Assembly: GCF_902499175.1 (NCBI RefSeq)
Contig: NZ_CABVQC010000047.1
Coordinates: 1-64,000, forward strand
Direction of reading: 5' to 3'
Origin: Burkholderia aenigmatica
Lineage (GTDB): Bacteria > Pseudomonadota > Gammaproteobacteria > Burkholderiales > Burkholderiaceae
Length of the DNA stretch: 64,000 bases
Shown: piece after piece, positions 46,056 to 57,754 of the stretch
How positions within the stretch are numbered: position 1 is the stretch's first letter
Layout: every line of letters begins with the position of its first letter
Program-made: the position numbers and the translations under genes
Notes under the pieces: model-generated
What the model saw: only the letters and a program-made list of their open reading frames with translations
Told to the model about the DNA's origin: nothing
Databases searched by the model: none

Positions 46056-46092
46056 CACCCTCCGCGGAGGCCCGTCTCAGGGCCGCCGCCCG

Positions 46093-46138
46093 CCGGCCGC
46101 GTCGATGCGGCCGGTTCCTCCCCGCTCCTCCCCTTTTT
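46093..46138 (+). terminator. candidate terminator of the permease gene
   Basis: An 8-bp GC stem (CCGGCCGC with GCGGCCGG) with loop GTCGAT is followed by a pyrimidine run ending in five T at 46,134-46,138. The T run is distant from the stem, so this is a moderate call. Confidence 0.45.
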
Positions 46139-46301
46139 GCCGGGCGCCGTTCAGGCACGCTCGACGGCTCGCTCATTGTTGTCTTCCGCAGAACACTACG
46201 TTGGGCGTAGCGGCATTTTTCGCGAGTCGGGCGAGGCCTACACTGGTTTCGACGGTCACCGTGTGCGATCGGCACCGTCGAAAACATGGAGGTATCCGCT
46301 C

Positions 46302-46565
46302 ATGAACCCGCTGATCCGCACGATCGCCCTCGCGGCCGCATTCGCCGCTCCCGTCGCCGCGCAGGCGCAAGCCAACTCGCCGCTCACGCGCGCCGAAGTT
46401 CATTCAGAAGTGGTTGCACTGAAAAAGGCCGGCTTTCAGCCGAGCGACTGGTTCTACCCTGCCAGCATTCAAGCCGCCGAAGCGAAGATCGCCCGGCAAC
46501 AGGGCGCGCCGCAGGCCACAGGCGCCGGATACGGTCATCGCGGCGCGTACGCCACGGGCCAATAG
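46302..46565 (+). CDS. DUF4148 small exported protein
   Basis: The 87-residue protein has a signal peptide ending at AAQAQA. The DUF4148 core LTRAEVHSEVVALKKAGFQP follows, with the family's DWFYPASIQAAEAKI. Function is unknown; such proteins are numerous in Burkholderia and presumed periplasmic. GGAGG lies 10 bp before the ATG. It stands alone between the permease and a convergent tautomerase gene. Confidence 0.85.
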   Translation: MNPLIRTIALAAAFAAPVAAQAQANSPLTRAEVHSEVVALKKAGFQPSDWFYPASIQAAEAKIARQQGAPQATGAGYGHRGAYATGQ

Positions 46566-46633
46566 TCGAGTTTCGAACCCGTGAACCGCGCTCGCGTCAG
46601 CGCCGCGTTCCCGGCCCGCGCAGCGCGCACCGG

Positions 46634-46999
46634 TCAGCGCGGCTCGATGCTCGCTTTCGCGTAGGACTCGCGCTCCAGCTCCAGTATTTCCGCGCACAGT
46701 TGCAGGTGCGTGCCTAGCGGCGCGACGACGTGCCGCTTCAGTTCCGCCAGCACCTGCTCCGAGAATTCGCGCTTGACGTCAGTCGTCCGGCCGCTCAGCA
46801 CCGCGAGCTTCGCATGGACGAACGCGCGCGGCGCCGGCGACGTGCCGACCGCGAAGGTATCGAACCGCAGCGCGCGGCTCTTGATGTCGAGCTCGTCGAA
46901 ATGGCCGGACGCGGCCAGGACGGCATTGAGCGCACGCAAGGTCGCGCCGGCGTCGAACCCGTCGAGGTTCGCGGAATATTCGAGCGTCAGATGGGGCAT
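46634..46999 (-). CDS. 5-carboxymethyl-2-hydroxymuconate isomerase-like tautomerase
   Basis: The 121-residue protein begins MPHLTLEYSANL. Pro at position 2, exposed after Met removal, is the catalytic base of the tautomerase superfamily, and the sequence matches CHMI enzymes in length. These isomerise an intermediate of homoprotocatechuate breakdown. None of that pathway is nearby, so its real substrate is open. Start 46,999 is required for the N-terminal Pro. Confidence 0.85.
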   Translation of the reverse strand: MPHLTLEYSANLDGFDAGATLRALNAVLAASGHFDELDIKSRALRFDTFAVGTSPAPRAFVHAKLAVLSGRTTDVKREFSEQVLAELKRHVVAPLGTHLQLCAEILELERESYAKASIEPR

Positions 47000-47073
47000 G
47001 GTGTCGGTGGCCTCGTTGGTATCGGGAAAAGCGCCGGCCGGCATCCCGAAAGCGCACGCGGTGCCACCGGATG

Positions 47074-48669
47074 CTATGCCTTGACCGGCTGGATCAGGCG
47101 CGCGCAGGCGCTTGCCTGCGGATCGCCGGCGGGCAGTTTCCCACAGATGCCGTCGAACTGCTTCGCGATCGACCTGACCGATGCATCGTGTGCGCCGCTG
47201 CCGCGCCAGCGGTTCAGCTGCGTGACGACCTTGGTCAACGCGCGCAGGTTCGCGCCGTAGAACGCGTCCCGGGTCTTGTCGGCCTGCGCGAGCACGCTCG
47301 CGGCAATCCCTTCGATGCGCGCCGAATCATCCGGCGCCAGTTCGACCGCATTCGCAAAATAGGTCGCACCCCAGCGCAGCTTCGTCGCCGGCCCGCTCGC
47401 CGCGTCGTATGCCTTGCGGTACCAGTCGAGCGCCGCGGCCTTGTCGCCACGCGCTTTCGCATTCGCGGCCAGCCCGGACATGAAGTAGTACGGGGTGGAC
47501 GAACGCGGCAGCTCGGCCTTCAGCAACGCTTCCGACTCGCCGTACAGGCCCGCGTCGGTCAGCGTGTCCGCGCCTTCGCTGACGAGCGCCTGCCGCTCGT
47601 AGGCATTCGCGGCCCCCTGCACCGATGCGGCGATCTGCTTGCGCGCGGTATCGGCCAGCGCCGGCGCAGTCAGCGGCGCGCCCTTGTGCGCATCGCCGCG
47701 CGCGAGCAGCACGCGGCCGTGCAGCGCCATCAGCCGGTCGATCGACGACAGCGTGGTGTCCGTCGACAGCCGCGCAAGCGCCGCGTCGTATGCGCCGCGC
47801 AATTTCGCGCGCTGCGCATCGCCGCCGCCGAGATACGCGACCACGCGCGCGGGCGCCGCGACCAGCACGTCCGAATCGGCCCGCGACCATGCGGGATCCT
47901 GCAGCACCGTGCGCAGCGAATCGGCAAGCGCTGCCTTGTCGAGCGCGCCGGCCTGCGCCGGATCGTTGGACGCGGCGACCACGGCCGCCTTCAGCGCGAA
48001 GCGCGCCGATTCGGCCTTCGCGCCGGCCGCGCGCGCGCGTTGCGCGAGCGACTGCAGCGTCTCGGCGACGCGATCGGCCGGCACCGGCAGCGCACCGTCG
48101 GTGTCCCACGAATAGTCGGCCAGCAGGCGCCATTCGTCCGGCGTCAGCGATGCACCGTTCTTCAGCGCGGTCGCGAGCGTCTGCCGCACCGGATGCGCAG
48201 CCGTCATCCCGAGCGACAGCGCCTGCATGTAGCGGTCGAGATCGGCTTCGCCCGGCAGCCGCGTCACTTCGGTGCCGTCGGGTCGGAACAGGATCATCGT
48301 CGGATAGCCGTGCACCTTGAAACGCTCGCCGAGCTTCTGCGCGCTTTCGGTATCGCCGTCGAGATACACGGGCACGAAGAACGACGAGCGGGTCTTGAAG
48401 GCCTGCTGGCTGAAGATCGTCGACTTCACCTGGTTGCATGACGGACACCACACCGCGCCCCAGTAGAGCAGCAGCGGCTTGCCGGTACGCTTCGCCAACG
48501 CGAAGGCGGCGTCGACGTCGCCGTGCTGCCATGCGATGCCGGGCGGCAGATGCGCGCCGTCGGGCGATGCGCTCGTCACCGCGGCGCCCGTGGGCGTGGC
48601 AGCGGCAAACGCCGCACCCGCGGCGGCGAACAGGCAGGCGGCAGTCAGATTCCGTAGAGCGGATTTCAT
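47074..48669 (-). CDS. exported thioredoxin-fold protein with a long helical-repeat tail
   Basis: The 531-residue protein has a signal peptide (MKSALRNLTAACLFAAAGAA). A thioredoxin domain follows at about 45-160, with LLLYWGAVWCPSCNQVKSTI, a WCxxC redox centre, and GYPTMILFRPDG carrying the cis-Pro. The remaining 370 residues are Ala-rich helices resembling TPR-like repeats (ARGDKAAALDWYRKAYDAAS). It probably reduces or oxidises disulfides of periplasmic partners held by the tail. Two Cys near the C-terminus (ICGKL, ACARL) could take part. It is monocistronic. Confidence 0.85.
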   Translation of the reverse strand: MKSALRNLTAACLFAAAGAAFAAATPTGAAVTSASPDGAHLPPGIAWQHGDVDAAFALAKRTGKPLLLYWGAVWCPSCNQVKSTIFSQQAFKTRSSFFVPVYLDGDTESAQKLGERFKVHGYPTMILFRPDGTEVTRLPGEADLDRYMQALSLGMTAAHPVRQTLATALKNGASLTPDEWRLLADYSWDTDGALPVPADRVAETLQSLAQRARAAGAKAESARFALKAAVVAASNDPAQAGALDKAALADSLRTVLQDPAWSRADSDVLVAAPARVVAYLGGGDAQRAKLRGAYDAALARLSTDTTLSSIDRLMALHGRVLLARGDAHKGAPLTAPALADTARKQIAASVQGAANAYERQALVSEGADTLTDAGLYGESEALLKAELPRSSTPYYFMSGLAANAKARGDKAAALDWYRKAYDAASGPATKLRWGATYFANAVELAPDDSARIEGIAASVLAQADKTRDAFYGANLRALTKVVTQLNRWRGSGAHDASVRSIAKQFDGICGKLPAGDPQASACARLIQPVKA

Positions 48670-48941
48670 CGAAGCGGGTCCGTTGAAAGAGGCGGTTGCG
48701 GGGAGGTGCGGCGCGCGAAGCGATGGCTGTGATGCGTGAGCCATGAAGCGATGACGATGAAGCCAGCCGACGTGCAACGCCGCTCAGGATCGTTGCGGAA
48801 AAGCGCACGCCGGCCGAGGCGACCGGCAAATCGTTCAACGATACGACGGGTGCAGCCGGCAGAAAACGAATGAATTCTCGAATGAATATGACGCGCGGCC
48901 TCGCGGCCGCGCCTGCTGGCGGATACGCGTCGGCCGAGCCT

Positions 48942-49442
48942 TTACTGCCGTGCCTTGATCCGTGCCATGTGATACACGGACACATGCACGCCGTCGCGCA
49001 ACGCATAACCCGGCGATTCGCCCTCGATCCGGAAGCCGTGCTTCTCGTAGAGCGCGATCGCCGCGCGGTTGTCGGTGAACACGGTCAGCTCGAGACGCGT
49101 GACGTTCAGCCAGTTTTCCGCGAGATCGATCGCGGCCGCAAGCAACCGGCTGCCGACACCGCGCCCGTGATACGCCGCATCGACCATCATGCCGAGCCCC
49201 GCCGCATGACGCCGGCGCGGATTCGGCTCGAGGTCCAGGCCGAGATGGCCGACCACGACGCCGTCGATTTCGGCGACAAGGCTCATGCCGCGCTCGCGCA
49301 CGCCATCGAGCCGCTTCTGCCACTTCTCGAGCGACGGAAACGGATGCTGCAACGTATTCGCATACACCGCGGGATGCGCGGCGATCTGCCGGATCGCGTC
49401 GACGTCGTGCGTCTCGCTGTGCCGGATCTTGATGTCGGTCAT
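48942..49442 (-). CDS. GNAT acetyltransferase, amino-acid acetyltransferase (YhhY/AaaT) type
   Basis: The 166-residue protein has the GNAT core. IRHSETHDVDAIRQIAAHPA and ANTLQHPFPSLEKWQKRL resemble the YhhY/AaaT group. GLGMMVDAAYHGRGVGSRLL provides the acetyl-CoA loop, and NRAAIALYEKHGFRIEG the C-terminal fold. It probably acetylates a free amino acid or small amine. It is preceded by a 581-bp gap to plc. Confidence 0.88.
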   Translation of the reverse strand: MTDIKIRHSETHDVDAIRQIAAHPAVYANTLQHPFPSLEKWQKRLDGVRERGMSLVAEIDGVVVGHLGLDLEPNPRRRHAAGLGMMVDAAYHGRGVGSRLLAAAIDLAENWLNVTRLELTVFTDNRAAIALYEKHGFRIEGESPGYALRDGVHVSVYHMARIKARQ

Positions 49443-50023
49443 GGGTGGGCCGGTTCCAAAAAGTCGCGCTGAAGGCGCGGACTGCGCGTACGCGCAGCAA
49501 TGTGACGAGCTTATCCGATTTCACGCATTTGAAACATGGTCGTCACGCCGTCGCACGTCATGTTGCATCCGCAACGAACTTCGCCACGCGATTCGAATGG
49601 AATCCGGAAAATTATGACCGGTCACGCATGCGGAAATCGGTAATTCCCGACCTTTTTCAACCGTGCGTCGCGTCTGAACAAATCGTTGCGCACACAACGT
49701 CACGCAAGCGACATGCGATGTCATGTCTTCATCACGTCGACGTCACGTCGTCTCCCTAGACTGGGCGCCGCCCAGCCCGGCATGCGCCGGGCCGGCGTGT
49801 GCCGACACCCTGGCCCGCGCATCACGAGCGCGCGTCGCGCAGGATCGCGGCAACGGCCAAAGCATCTGCGCGCATCACGCATCGCGCGCGATGCGCGCAC
49901 CTCCGCCCCATGCGGCCGATGCACCCGAACGCACACGCAGCGCGAATCGTCCCAGGGGGGGCGACGCACGGGCGCCACCAGACGAAGTCACGAACGCTCC
50001 CATCATCACAGGACCCGAACGCC
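49443..50023. other. AT-richer intergenic region upstream of the phospholipase gene
   Basis: No gene is supported. Positions about 49,490-49,740 are clearly less GC-rich than the flanks, with runs such as GAATCCGGAAAATTATGACC. This is the likely place for the phospholipase promoter and for H-NS-type control. Positions 49,760-50,020 are GC-rich and read as untranslated leader; frames there are not convincing. Confidence 0.5.
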
Positions 50024-52375
50024 ATGACGTCACGCCGCAAATTCCTCCAGCAGACCGCCACTTCCGGCCTCGCCGCCGCCGCGCTGTCCGCGTTTCCGCC
50101 GAGCATCCGCCGTGCGCTCGCGATTCCCGCGTTTCACGAAACGGGGACCATCAAGGACGTGAAGCACGTCGTGCTGCTGATGATGGAGAACCGCGCATTC
50201 GACAGCTACTTCGGCACGTTCAAGGGCGTGCGCGGTTACGGCGACCGCTTTGCGGTGCCGTCGCCGAACGGCCGCAACGTGTTCTACCAGACGTACACGA
50301 AGCCGACGCCCGCCACCACCGTCACGCCGTATCACCTCGACGCGAGCCAGGGCAACGCCCAGCGCGCGGGCGGCACGCCGCACACATGGGCCGATGCGCA
50401 GGCCGCGTGGGACCACGGCCGGATGAACCGCTGGCCCGACGCGAAGACGCCGCTGTCGATGGGCTATTACGACGCGGCGGAAGTACCGTTCCAGCGCGCG
50501 CTCGCCGATGCGTTCACGCTGTGCGACCACTATCACTGCGGGATGCACACGGGCACGATCGCGAACCGCCTGTTCTACTGGAGCGGCACCAACGGCCCGA
50601 ACGGCATCAGCCCGGCCGACGGCAGCCGCGTGAAGATCGCCGCGCTGAACAACCAGTTCAACGGCGGCAACGACATCGGCCCGTCGAGCCAGGGCTGGAC
50701 CTGGACCACCTATGCCGACCGGCTGCAGCAGGCCGGCGTGAACTGGAAGGTCTACCAGAGCCTGATCGACAACTTCGGCTGCAACGAGATGATGAGCTTC
50801 CGCCACTGGCGCGCGGCGATCGAGCAGATGCCGCCCGCACGCCGGCCGGCGTACGTCGCATCGACGGACATCACGCAGCCGGTGACGGCGGCCGGCGCGT
50901 TCTACGACCCGGCGATCGACGATCCGCTGAGCCCGCTCGCGAAAGGCTTCGGCAACACGATGCCGTACGGCTTCCTCGAGTCGTTCCGCGACGACATCCG
51001 CAACGGCACGCTGCCCGAGGTGTCGTGGATCATCCCGCCGTCCGTGTACAGCGAACACCCGGGGCCGTCGAGCCCGGCGCAGGGCGGCTGGTACGTGCAG
51101 GCCGTGCTCGATGCGCTGACGGCGAACCCGGAGGTGTGGAGCAAGACCGTGCTGCTGGTCAACTACGACGAGAACGACGGCTTCTTCGACCACATGCCGT
51201 CGCCGGCCGTGCCGTCGCGCAACGCCGACGGCACGCTCGCGGGCGGCCATACGCTGGCGGCCGCCGACGTCGCCGCCGAGTACCACGACTTCACGCCGGC
51301 CACGGCGAGCCAGCCGGCGACCGACGGCCGTCCGTACGGCCCGGGCCCGCGCGTGCCGATGTGGATCGTGTCGCCGTGGAGCCGCGGCGGCTGGGTCAAC
51401 TCGCAGGTGTTCGACCATACGTCGACGCTGCTCTTCCTCGAAAAGCGCTTCGGCGTCGCGGAGCCGCAGATCAGCGCCTACCGCCGCGCGGTGTGCGGCG
51501 ACCTGACGAGCGCGTTCAATTTCCGCTCGCCGAACAACGAACCGCTGCCGACACTCGCGGGCCATACGACCAAAAGCCAGGTCGATGCGCTGAGCGCCGC
51601 ACAGCAGGCCGCGCCGAAGATCGTGCCGCCGGCCGCACCGTCGCTGCCCGCGCAGGCCACCGGCGTGCGCCCGTCGCGCGCGTTGCCTTACGAACTGCAT
51701 GCGAGCGCGCAGACCGATGCCGGCAGCGGCACGGTCACGCTGACGTTCGCGAACACGGGCCGCGCCGCCGCCGTGTTTCACGTCTATGACAAGCTGAATC
51801 TCGACCGCCTGCCGCAGCGCTACGCCGTCGAGCCGGGCAAGACGCTCCGCGGCGACTGGGCCGCGCGCGCCGACAATGGCGGTAAATATGACTTGTGGGT
51901 GCTGGGCCCGAACGGCTATCACCGCCGCTTCACCGGCGACCTGAGCCGCCTGGCCGGTGCTCGCGCGCCCCATCCGGAAGTGCGCGTCGGCTATGCGGGC
52001 GCGAGCGGCAGCCTCCACCTGCGGCTGCGCAACCACGGCGGCGGAACGGTGCGTTTCACCGTGAAGTCGAACCAGGTCTACGGGCCGCTGTCCAGCCGCG
52101 GCGCACACGACGATCGCGGACATGGCCAGGGTAACGAGGACGGCAACAGCCAGGGTCACGGCCACGATCGCGGCACCGGTACCACGTGGACGGTCACGGT
52201 GCGCGCCGGCGACCAGGCCGAACTGCACTGGCAGCTCGACTCGACCGGCCACTGGTACGACTTCATCGTCACCGCGGACAGCGACGCGAGTTTCTCGCGC
52301 CGCGTCGCCGGCCGCGTCGAAACCGGCCGCCACTCGGTCAGCGACCCGGCGATGGGGCTCGCCGACCGCTTCTGA
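50024..52375 (+). CDS. Tat-exported phospholipase C (non-haemolytic PlcN type)
   Basis: The 783-residue protein begins MTSRRKFLQQTATSG, a textbook twin-arginine signal (Arg4-Arg5). The phosphoesterase domain follows, with HVVLLMMENRAFDSYFGTFKG, FTLCDHYHCGMHTGTIANR, VLLVNYDENDGFFDHMPSP and GPGPRVPMWIVSPWSRGG, all hallmarks of the acid-phosphatase-superfamily phospholipases C. It cleaves phosphatidylcholine-type lipids outside the cell. Two C-terminal beta domains follow. The last is interrupted near residues 690-720 by a His/Gly/Asp-rich linker, so the protein is longer than typical PlcN (about 690). Confidence 0.93.
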   Translation: MTSRRKFLQQTATSGLAAAALSAFPPSIRRALAIPAFHETGTIKDVKHVVLLMMENRAFDSYFGTFKGVRGYGDRFAVPSPNGRNVFYQTYTKPTPATTVTPYHLDASQGNAQRAGGTPHTWADAQAAWDHGRMNRWPDAKTPLSMGYYDAAEVPFQRALADAFTLCDHYHCGMHTGTIANRLFYWSGTNGPNGISPADGSRVKIAALNNQFNGGNDIGPSSQGWTWTTYADRLQQAGVNWKVYQSLIDNFGCNEMMSFRHWRAAIEQMPPARRPAYVASTDITQPVTAAGAFYDPAIDDPLSPLAKGFGNTMPYGFLESFRDDIRNGTLPEVSWIIPPSVYSEHPGPSSPAQGGWYVQAVLDALTANPEVWSKTVLLVNYDENDGFFDHMPSPAVPSRNADGTLAGGHTLAAADVAAEYHDFTPATASQPATDGRPYGPGPRVPMWIVSPWSRGGWVNSQVFDHTSTLLFLEKRFGVAEPQISAYRRAVCGDLTSAFNFRSPNNEPLPTLAGHTTKSQVDALSAAQQAAPKIVPPAAPSLPAQATGVRPSRALPYELHASAQTDAGSGTVTLTFANTGRAAAVFHVYDKLNLDRLPQRYAVEPGKTLRGDWAARADNGGKYDLWVLGPNGYHRRFTGDLSRLAGARAPHPEVRVGYAGASGSLHLRLRNHGGGTVRFTVKSNQVYGPLSSRGAHDDRGHGQGNEDGNSQGHGHDRGTGTTWTVTVRAGDQAELHWQLDSTGHWYDFIVTADSDASFSRRVAGRVETGRHSVSDPAMGLADRF

Positions 52376-52385
52376 TACCGCCGCG

Positions 52386-52411
52386 GCGACACGCGTGGCA
52401 CCGCGTGTCGC
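52386..52411 (+). terminator. hairpin after the phospholipase gene
   Basis: A perfect 10-bp stem (GCGACACGCG with CGCGTGTCGC) and a 6-nt loop begin 11 bp after the stop. No T run follows, so termination may be partial. Confidence 0.45.
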
Positions 52412-52644
52412 TGCCCGTGCCGGCCCGGCCGCGAACGGCGGTCAGGCGCCGGCCGCGGCCGCGCGCGATCCGTCTGAAACGCCCGCCCCGCGCGGCTCAA
52501 ACATCAGAAGGATCCGTGGTTCAGCCCTCATTTCCCCCCACGAAAATGCTCCGAATTGCGGCCCGTTCGCGTTAAACTGCGTCAAGCTGTATTCAACAAA
52601 GACATCTTCGCCACTACGGCATCCACGATACGAGGATAGGTTCG

Positions 52645-52914
52645 ATGCGCACTACCGGCTCATCCGGGGCAATGACCCTGCTCACCGAACACGACCCGGC
52701 CGACGGCCGCGAACTGCGCTCGCTCCGGCTCGAAGCGACCGGCGACGGCAAGAGCGTGCTGCTGATCGAGATCGACGAACGCAAGCCCGGCATCCATCGC
52801 GAAGTCCGTTACGAGATCACGCCGGCCGAACTGATCGCGGCGATCCGCTCGCACGGCGCCGAGCTCCCCGGCGAAAACCACGGCGCCGCATCGCTCGCCC
52901 GCACCTCCTCCTGA
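52645..52914 (+). CDS. uncharacterised 89-residue protein
   Basis: The small cytosolic protein has a beta-rich middle (ELRSLRLEATGDGKSVLLIE, then VRYEITPAELIAAI) and no recognised domain. Codon use and the AGGATAGG leader before ATG 52,645 support a real gene. It lies 155 bp upstream of the DedA-type gene on the same strand with no terminator obvious between, so joint transcription is possible. Function unknown. Confidence 0.65.
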   Translation: MRTTGSSGAMTLLTEHDPADGRELRSLRLEATGDGKSVLLIEIDERKPGIHREVRYEITPAELIAAIRSHGAELPGENHGAASLARTSS

Positions 52915-53068
52915 TTTCGACCGGTGAGCCGCGCGCCAGGCGCCGGCTCACCGACATCTCCCTGCCGCCGTCAGGCGCTTTGCGTTATTCCCTCCGCCGA
53001 CTTGAAAAAGGCCGATAATCGGCCCATCTGCGTGCTTTCCGCACGCGTTTCCTTTTCGGCCAGCCGTC

Positions 53069-54064
53069 ATGCTCCTCCGTGACCTCGTCGCCCAATACGG
53101 GCCGCTTCTCGTCTTCGCCAACGTGCTCGCGGCGGCCATCGGGCTGCCGGTGCCCGCGATGCCGACGCTCGTGCTGTTCGGCGCGATGTCCGCGATGCAT
53201 CCGGCGATGATCGGCTCGCAACTGGTCACGGTGGTCATGCTGTCGGTGCTCGGCGCACTGATCGGCGACACCGTGTGGTACCTCGCCGGCCGGCGCTACG
53301 GCGGCACGACGCTGAAGACGATCTGCCGGCTGTCGCTGTCGCGTGACAGCTGCGTGAAAAAGACCGAACGCTTCTTCGGCCGCTACGGCGTGCGCGTACT
53401 TGCAGTCGCGCGCTTCATTCCGGGGCTGTCGCTCGTGTCGGTGCCGATGGCCGGCGCGTTCGGCACGCGCTATCGCACGTTCGTCGGCTACGATGCGCTC
53501 GGCGCCGCGCTGTGGACGATCGTCGGACTGGTGGTCGGGCTGATGTTCGCTCGCCAGATCGACTGGCTGTTCGCTGGTGCGGGCCAGCTCGGCCGCGTGG
53601 CGCTGCTGGTGGCCGTCGCGGTGCTGGCGGTGTACGCGGCGATCCGCTGGATGCGCCGCCGCGCGCTGATCCGCCAGCTCGCGAGCGCGCGGATCGGCGT
53701 CGACGAACTCGACTCGCTGCTGCGCGATACGTCCGCGCCGGTGGTCCTCGACGTGCGCTCGCCCGAACACCGCAAGCTCGACCCGTTCACGATTCCCGGC
53801 GCGCAGTTCGCGGACGAGCGCCAGATCGGCGACATCGTCGCACGCTATCCGCTCACGCAGAAGTTCGTCGTGTATTGCTCGTGCCCGAACGAGTTCACGG
53901 CCGCGCTGATGGCGAAGCGCCTGCTCGACGCCGGCTTCACCGATGCGCTCGCGCTGCGCGGCGGCCTCGACGCGTGGCGCGACACGGGCCGCCAGCTCAC
54001 GTCGCTCGTGGAAGACATGCCCGCTGCGAACGACCCGGTCGCGGGGCTGCACAAGCCGGCCTGA
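53069..54064 (+). CDS. DedA family membrane protein fused to a rhodanese domain
   Basis: The 331-residue protein has a DedA (SNARE-associated) domain at about 1-200 with several membrane helices. The conserved RYGVRVLAVARFIPGLSLVS and GAFGTRYRTFVGYDALGAALW, with key Arg residues, are present. A cytosolic rhodanese domain follows at about 220-320: VVLDVRSPEHR, VYCSCPNEFTAA with Cys in the active loop, and GGLDAWRDTG. DedA proteins move lipids and support membrane potential. The fusion suggests coupling to sulfur or redox state; the partner reaction is unknown. Confidence 0.92.
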   Translation: MLLRDLVAQYGPLLVFANVLAAAIGLPVPAMPTLVLFGAMSAMHPAMIGSQLVTVVMLSVLGALIGDTVWYLAGRRYGGTTLKTICRLSLSRDSCVKKTERFFGRYGVRVLAVARFIPGLSLVSVPMAGAFGTRYRTFVGYDALGAALWTIVGLVVGLMFARQIDWLFAGAGQLGRVALLVAVAVLAVYAAIRWMRRRALIRQLASARIGVDELDSLLRDTSAPVVLDVRSPEHRKLDPFTIPGAQFADERQIGDIVARYPLTQKFVVYCSCPNEFTAALMAKRLLDAGFTDALALRGGLDAWRDTGRQLTSLVEDMPAANDPVAGLHKPA

Positions 54065-54095
54065 TCGTTTCGATCGCAGGCCGGCCGTGCGAGGC

Positions 54096-54113
54096 GGGGG
54101 CGCATGCACCCCC
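54096..54113. terminator. weak shared hairpin between convergent dedA-type and porin genes
   Basis: Five G and five C flank an 8-nt loop in the 54-bp gap between two convergent stops. No T run is present. Confidence 0.3.
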
Positions 54114-54118
54114 TTCGA

Positions 54119-55579
54119 TCAGAACGCGTGCAGCGGCAGGTTCACGACCAGACGGTACTCGGTGTTCGTCGCGTCCGAGTAGTGCGACGAACCGGCGTGC
54201 CACATCGCGATGAACGTGACCTTCGTGTCCTTCAGCTTGCCGCTCTGGAACGTGTACGACGGGATGAAGCCGAACTCGTGGTGACGGCCCTGCACCGGCG
54301 CGCCGTTGCTCCAGTAGATGCTCGACTTGCTCGGGTCGTTCGCCGCACCCGCGCTGCCGTCCGCACCCCAGCCCGTCACGCCCCAGACCATCGCCTTGAA
54401 GCCCGGCAGGCCCGCTTCCTTGCCGTAGAACGTGTAACGCAGCTGCAGCGACTTTTCGTGCGGCGCGTTGTAGTCGACGTCCATCGAGTTGGTCAGGAAG
54501 ATGCCGTTCGTTTCGTTCAGGTAGTCGAAGAACTGGTCGCCGAGCACCTGCTGGAAGCCGAGCAGCAGCTCGTGCGGGCCATGCTGCGCGGCCAGCGACA
54601 GGCTGTATGCGTTGTTGTTGATCTTGCCTTGCAGCGCATCGCCCGTGTCGTGCGTCGAGTAGACGTTACCGAAGCCCGTCCACTTGATCGTCTGCGGGCT
54701 GCCGATGCTGTGCTTCACCGACGCGTAGTACTGGTGCCACACGTCGTCGGCCTGGTTCGCGTACAGCGCGACTTCGCCATTCGGCGAGTAATCCCACGTG
54801 CCGCCGACATACGACAGGCGATTGATGCGCGTGCCGCCGTATTGCGTCGTCAGGTTGGTGAGCGTCGTGTGACCGCGTGCATCGGTCTTCGTGAAGCTGC
54901 CGGCCTCGAGCATCACGTTCTTGAATTCATTGCTGACGAGAGTCGCACCGAGGAACGTCGGCGGCAGCGCACGGTTATCGTGCTGCTCCATGAACGGGTT
55001 GTCGACGGCCTGCAGACCGTACTTGACCACCGTGTTCGAGATGCGCGCCTTTACGTCGTAGATGCCGGGATAAGCCCATGCGAGCTGGTTGCCGCCACCG
55101 CCACCCTTCGCGATGTGCACCATGCTGCCGGCGCCCTGGCCGCCGTCGAGTTTCAGCGCCGCATACAGCGACGCGTCGAAACCGATACCGATCAGGCCCG
55201 TCGTATAGCCCGACTCGAAGTTCGCCATCGCCCCCTGGACCCATGCGTGGCGATGCGGCCCGCCCTTGGCATCGAGCACGTCCGCGTAGTTGCGGAACAG
55301 GAAGTTGAGATGGCTGTCGGCAATGAAGCCCTTCGACTGCGACTGGGCCGACGGCTCGTCGGGCGGCGTGACGGCCTGGTTCGCTTCGGCGTTGACAATG
55401 GCGTTCGGGGTCGTTGCCTGTGCAACGGTCGTGCCCGGTGCGGCCTGTGCGACCGTCAGCGGTGCGGGGGCCGCGTCGTCGGCGTGCGCGACGCCCGTCA
55501 GCGAGACACCGGCGAGTGCCGGCAGCCCCCATGCAAGCAGCATTTTCGATGCCGTCCCGATCGTCTTCTGTTTTTTCAT
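54119..55579 (-). CDS. OprD-family outer-membrane porin
   Basis: The 486-residue protein has a signal peptide ending in GVAHA (about residue 33), then a low-complexity Ala/Thr/Gln-rich stretch. The barrel follows: KGFIADSHLNFLFRNY, AWVQGAMANFESGYT, GGGGNQLAWAYPGIYDVKAR and GTRINRLSYVGGTWDYSP, typical of OprD porins. The terminal NLPLHAF ends in Phe. OprD channels admit basic amino acids, peptides or carboxylates. It lies directly downstream of the peptide transporter genes on the same strand, 165 bp after the last ATPase, and may provide the outer-membrane step. Confidence 0.9.
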   Translation of the reverse strand: MKKQKTIGTASKMLLAWGLPALAGVSLTGVAHADDAAPAPLTVAQAAPGTTVAQATTPNAIVNAEANQAVTPPDEPSAQSQSKGFIADSHLNFLFRNYADVLDAKGGPHRHAWVQGAMANFESGYTTGLIGIGFDASLYAALKLDGGQGAGSMVHIAKGGGGGNQLAWAYPGIYDVKARISNTVVKYGLQAVDNPFMEQHDNRALPPTFLGATLVSNEFKNVMLEAGSFTKTDARGHTTLTNLTTQYGGTRINRLSYVGGTWDYSPNGEVALYANQADDVWHQYYASVKHSIGSPQTIKWTGFGNVYSTHDTGDALQGKINNNAYSLSLAAQHGPHELLLGFQQVLGDQFFDYLNETNGIFLTNSMDVDYNAPHEKSLQLRYTFYGKEAGLPGFKAMVWGVTGWGADGSAGAANDPSKSSIYWSNGAPVQGRHHEFGFIPSYTFQSGKLKDTKVTFIAMWHAGSSHYSDATNTEYRLVVNLPLHAF

Positions 55580-55744
55580 CGTAATTCTCGTCTTGTGTTG
55601 ATATCGTCCACGCCGGTTGCGATCCGCTCCCGGCCCCCCGGCGTGCCCGGCTAAGGACGCGCCTGTACCCGCGGCGCGAAGATCGTTCGCGCCGCACCTA
55701 CCCCTGTTGACCAGCCTTGGTTATGTTTTCTGCGTCACTTCAGC

Positions 55745-57753
<2,009 letters not shown>

Positions 57754-57754
57754 T

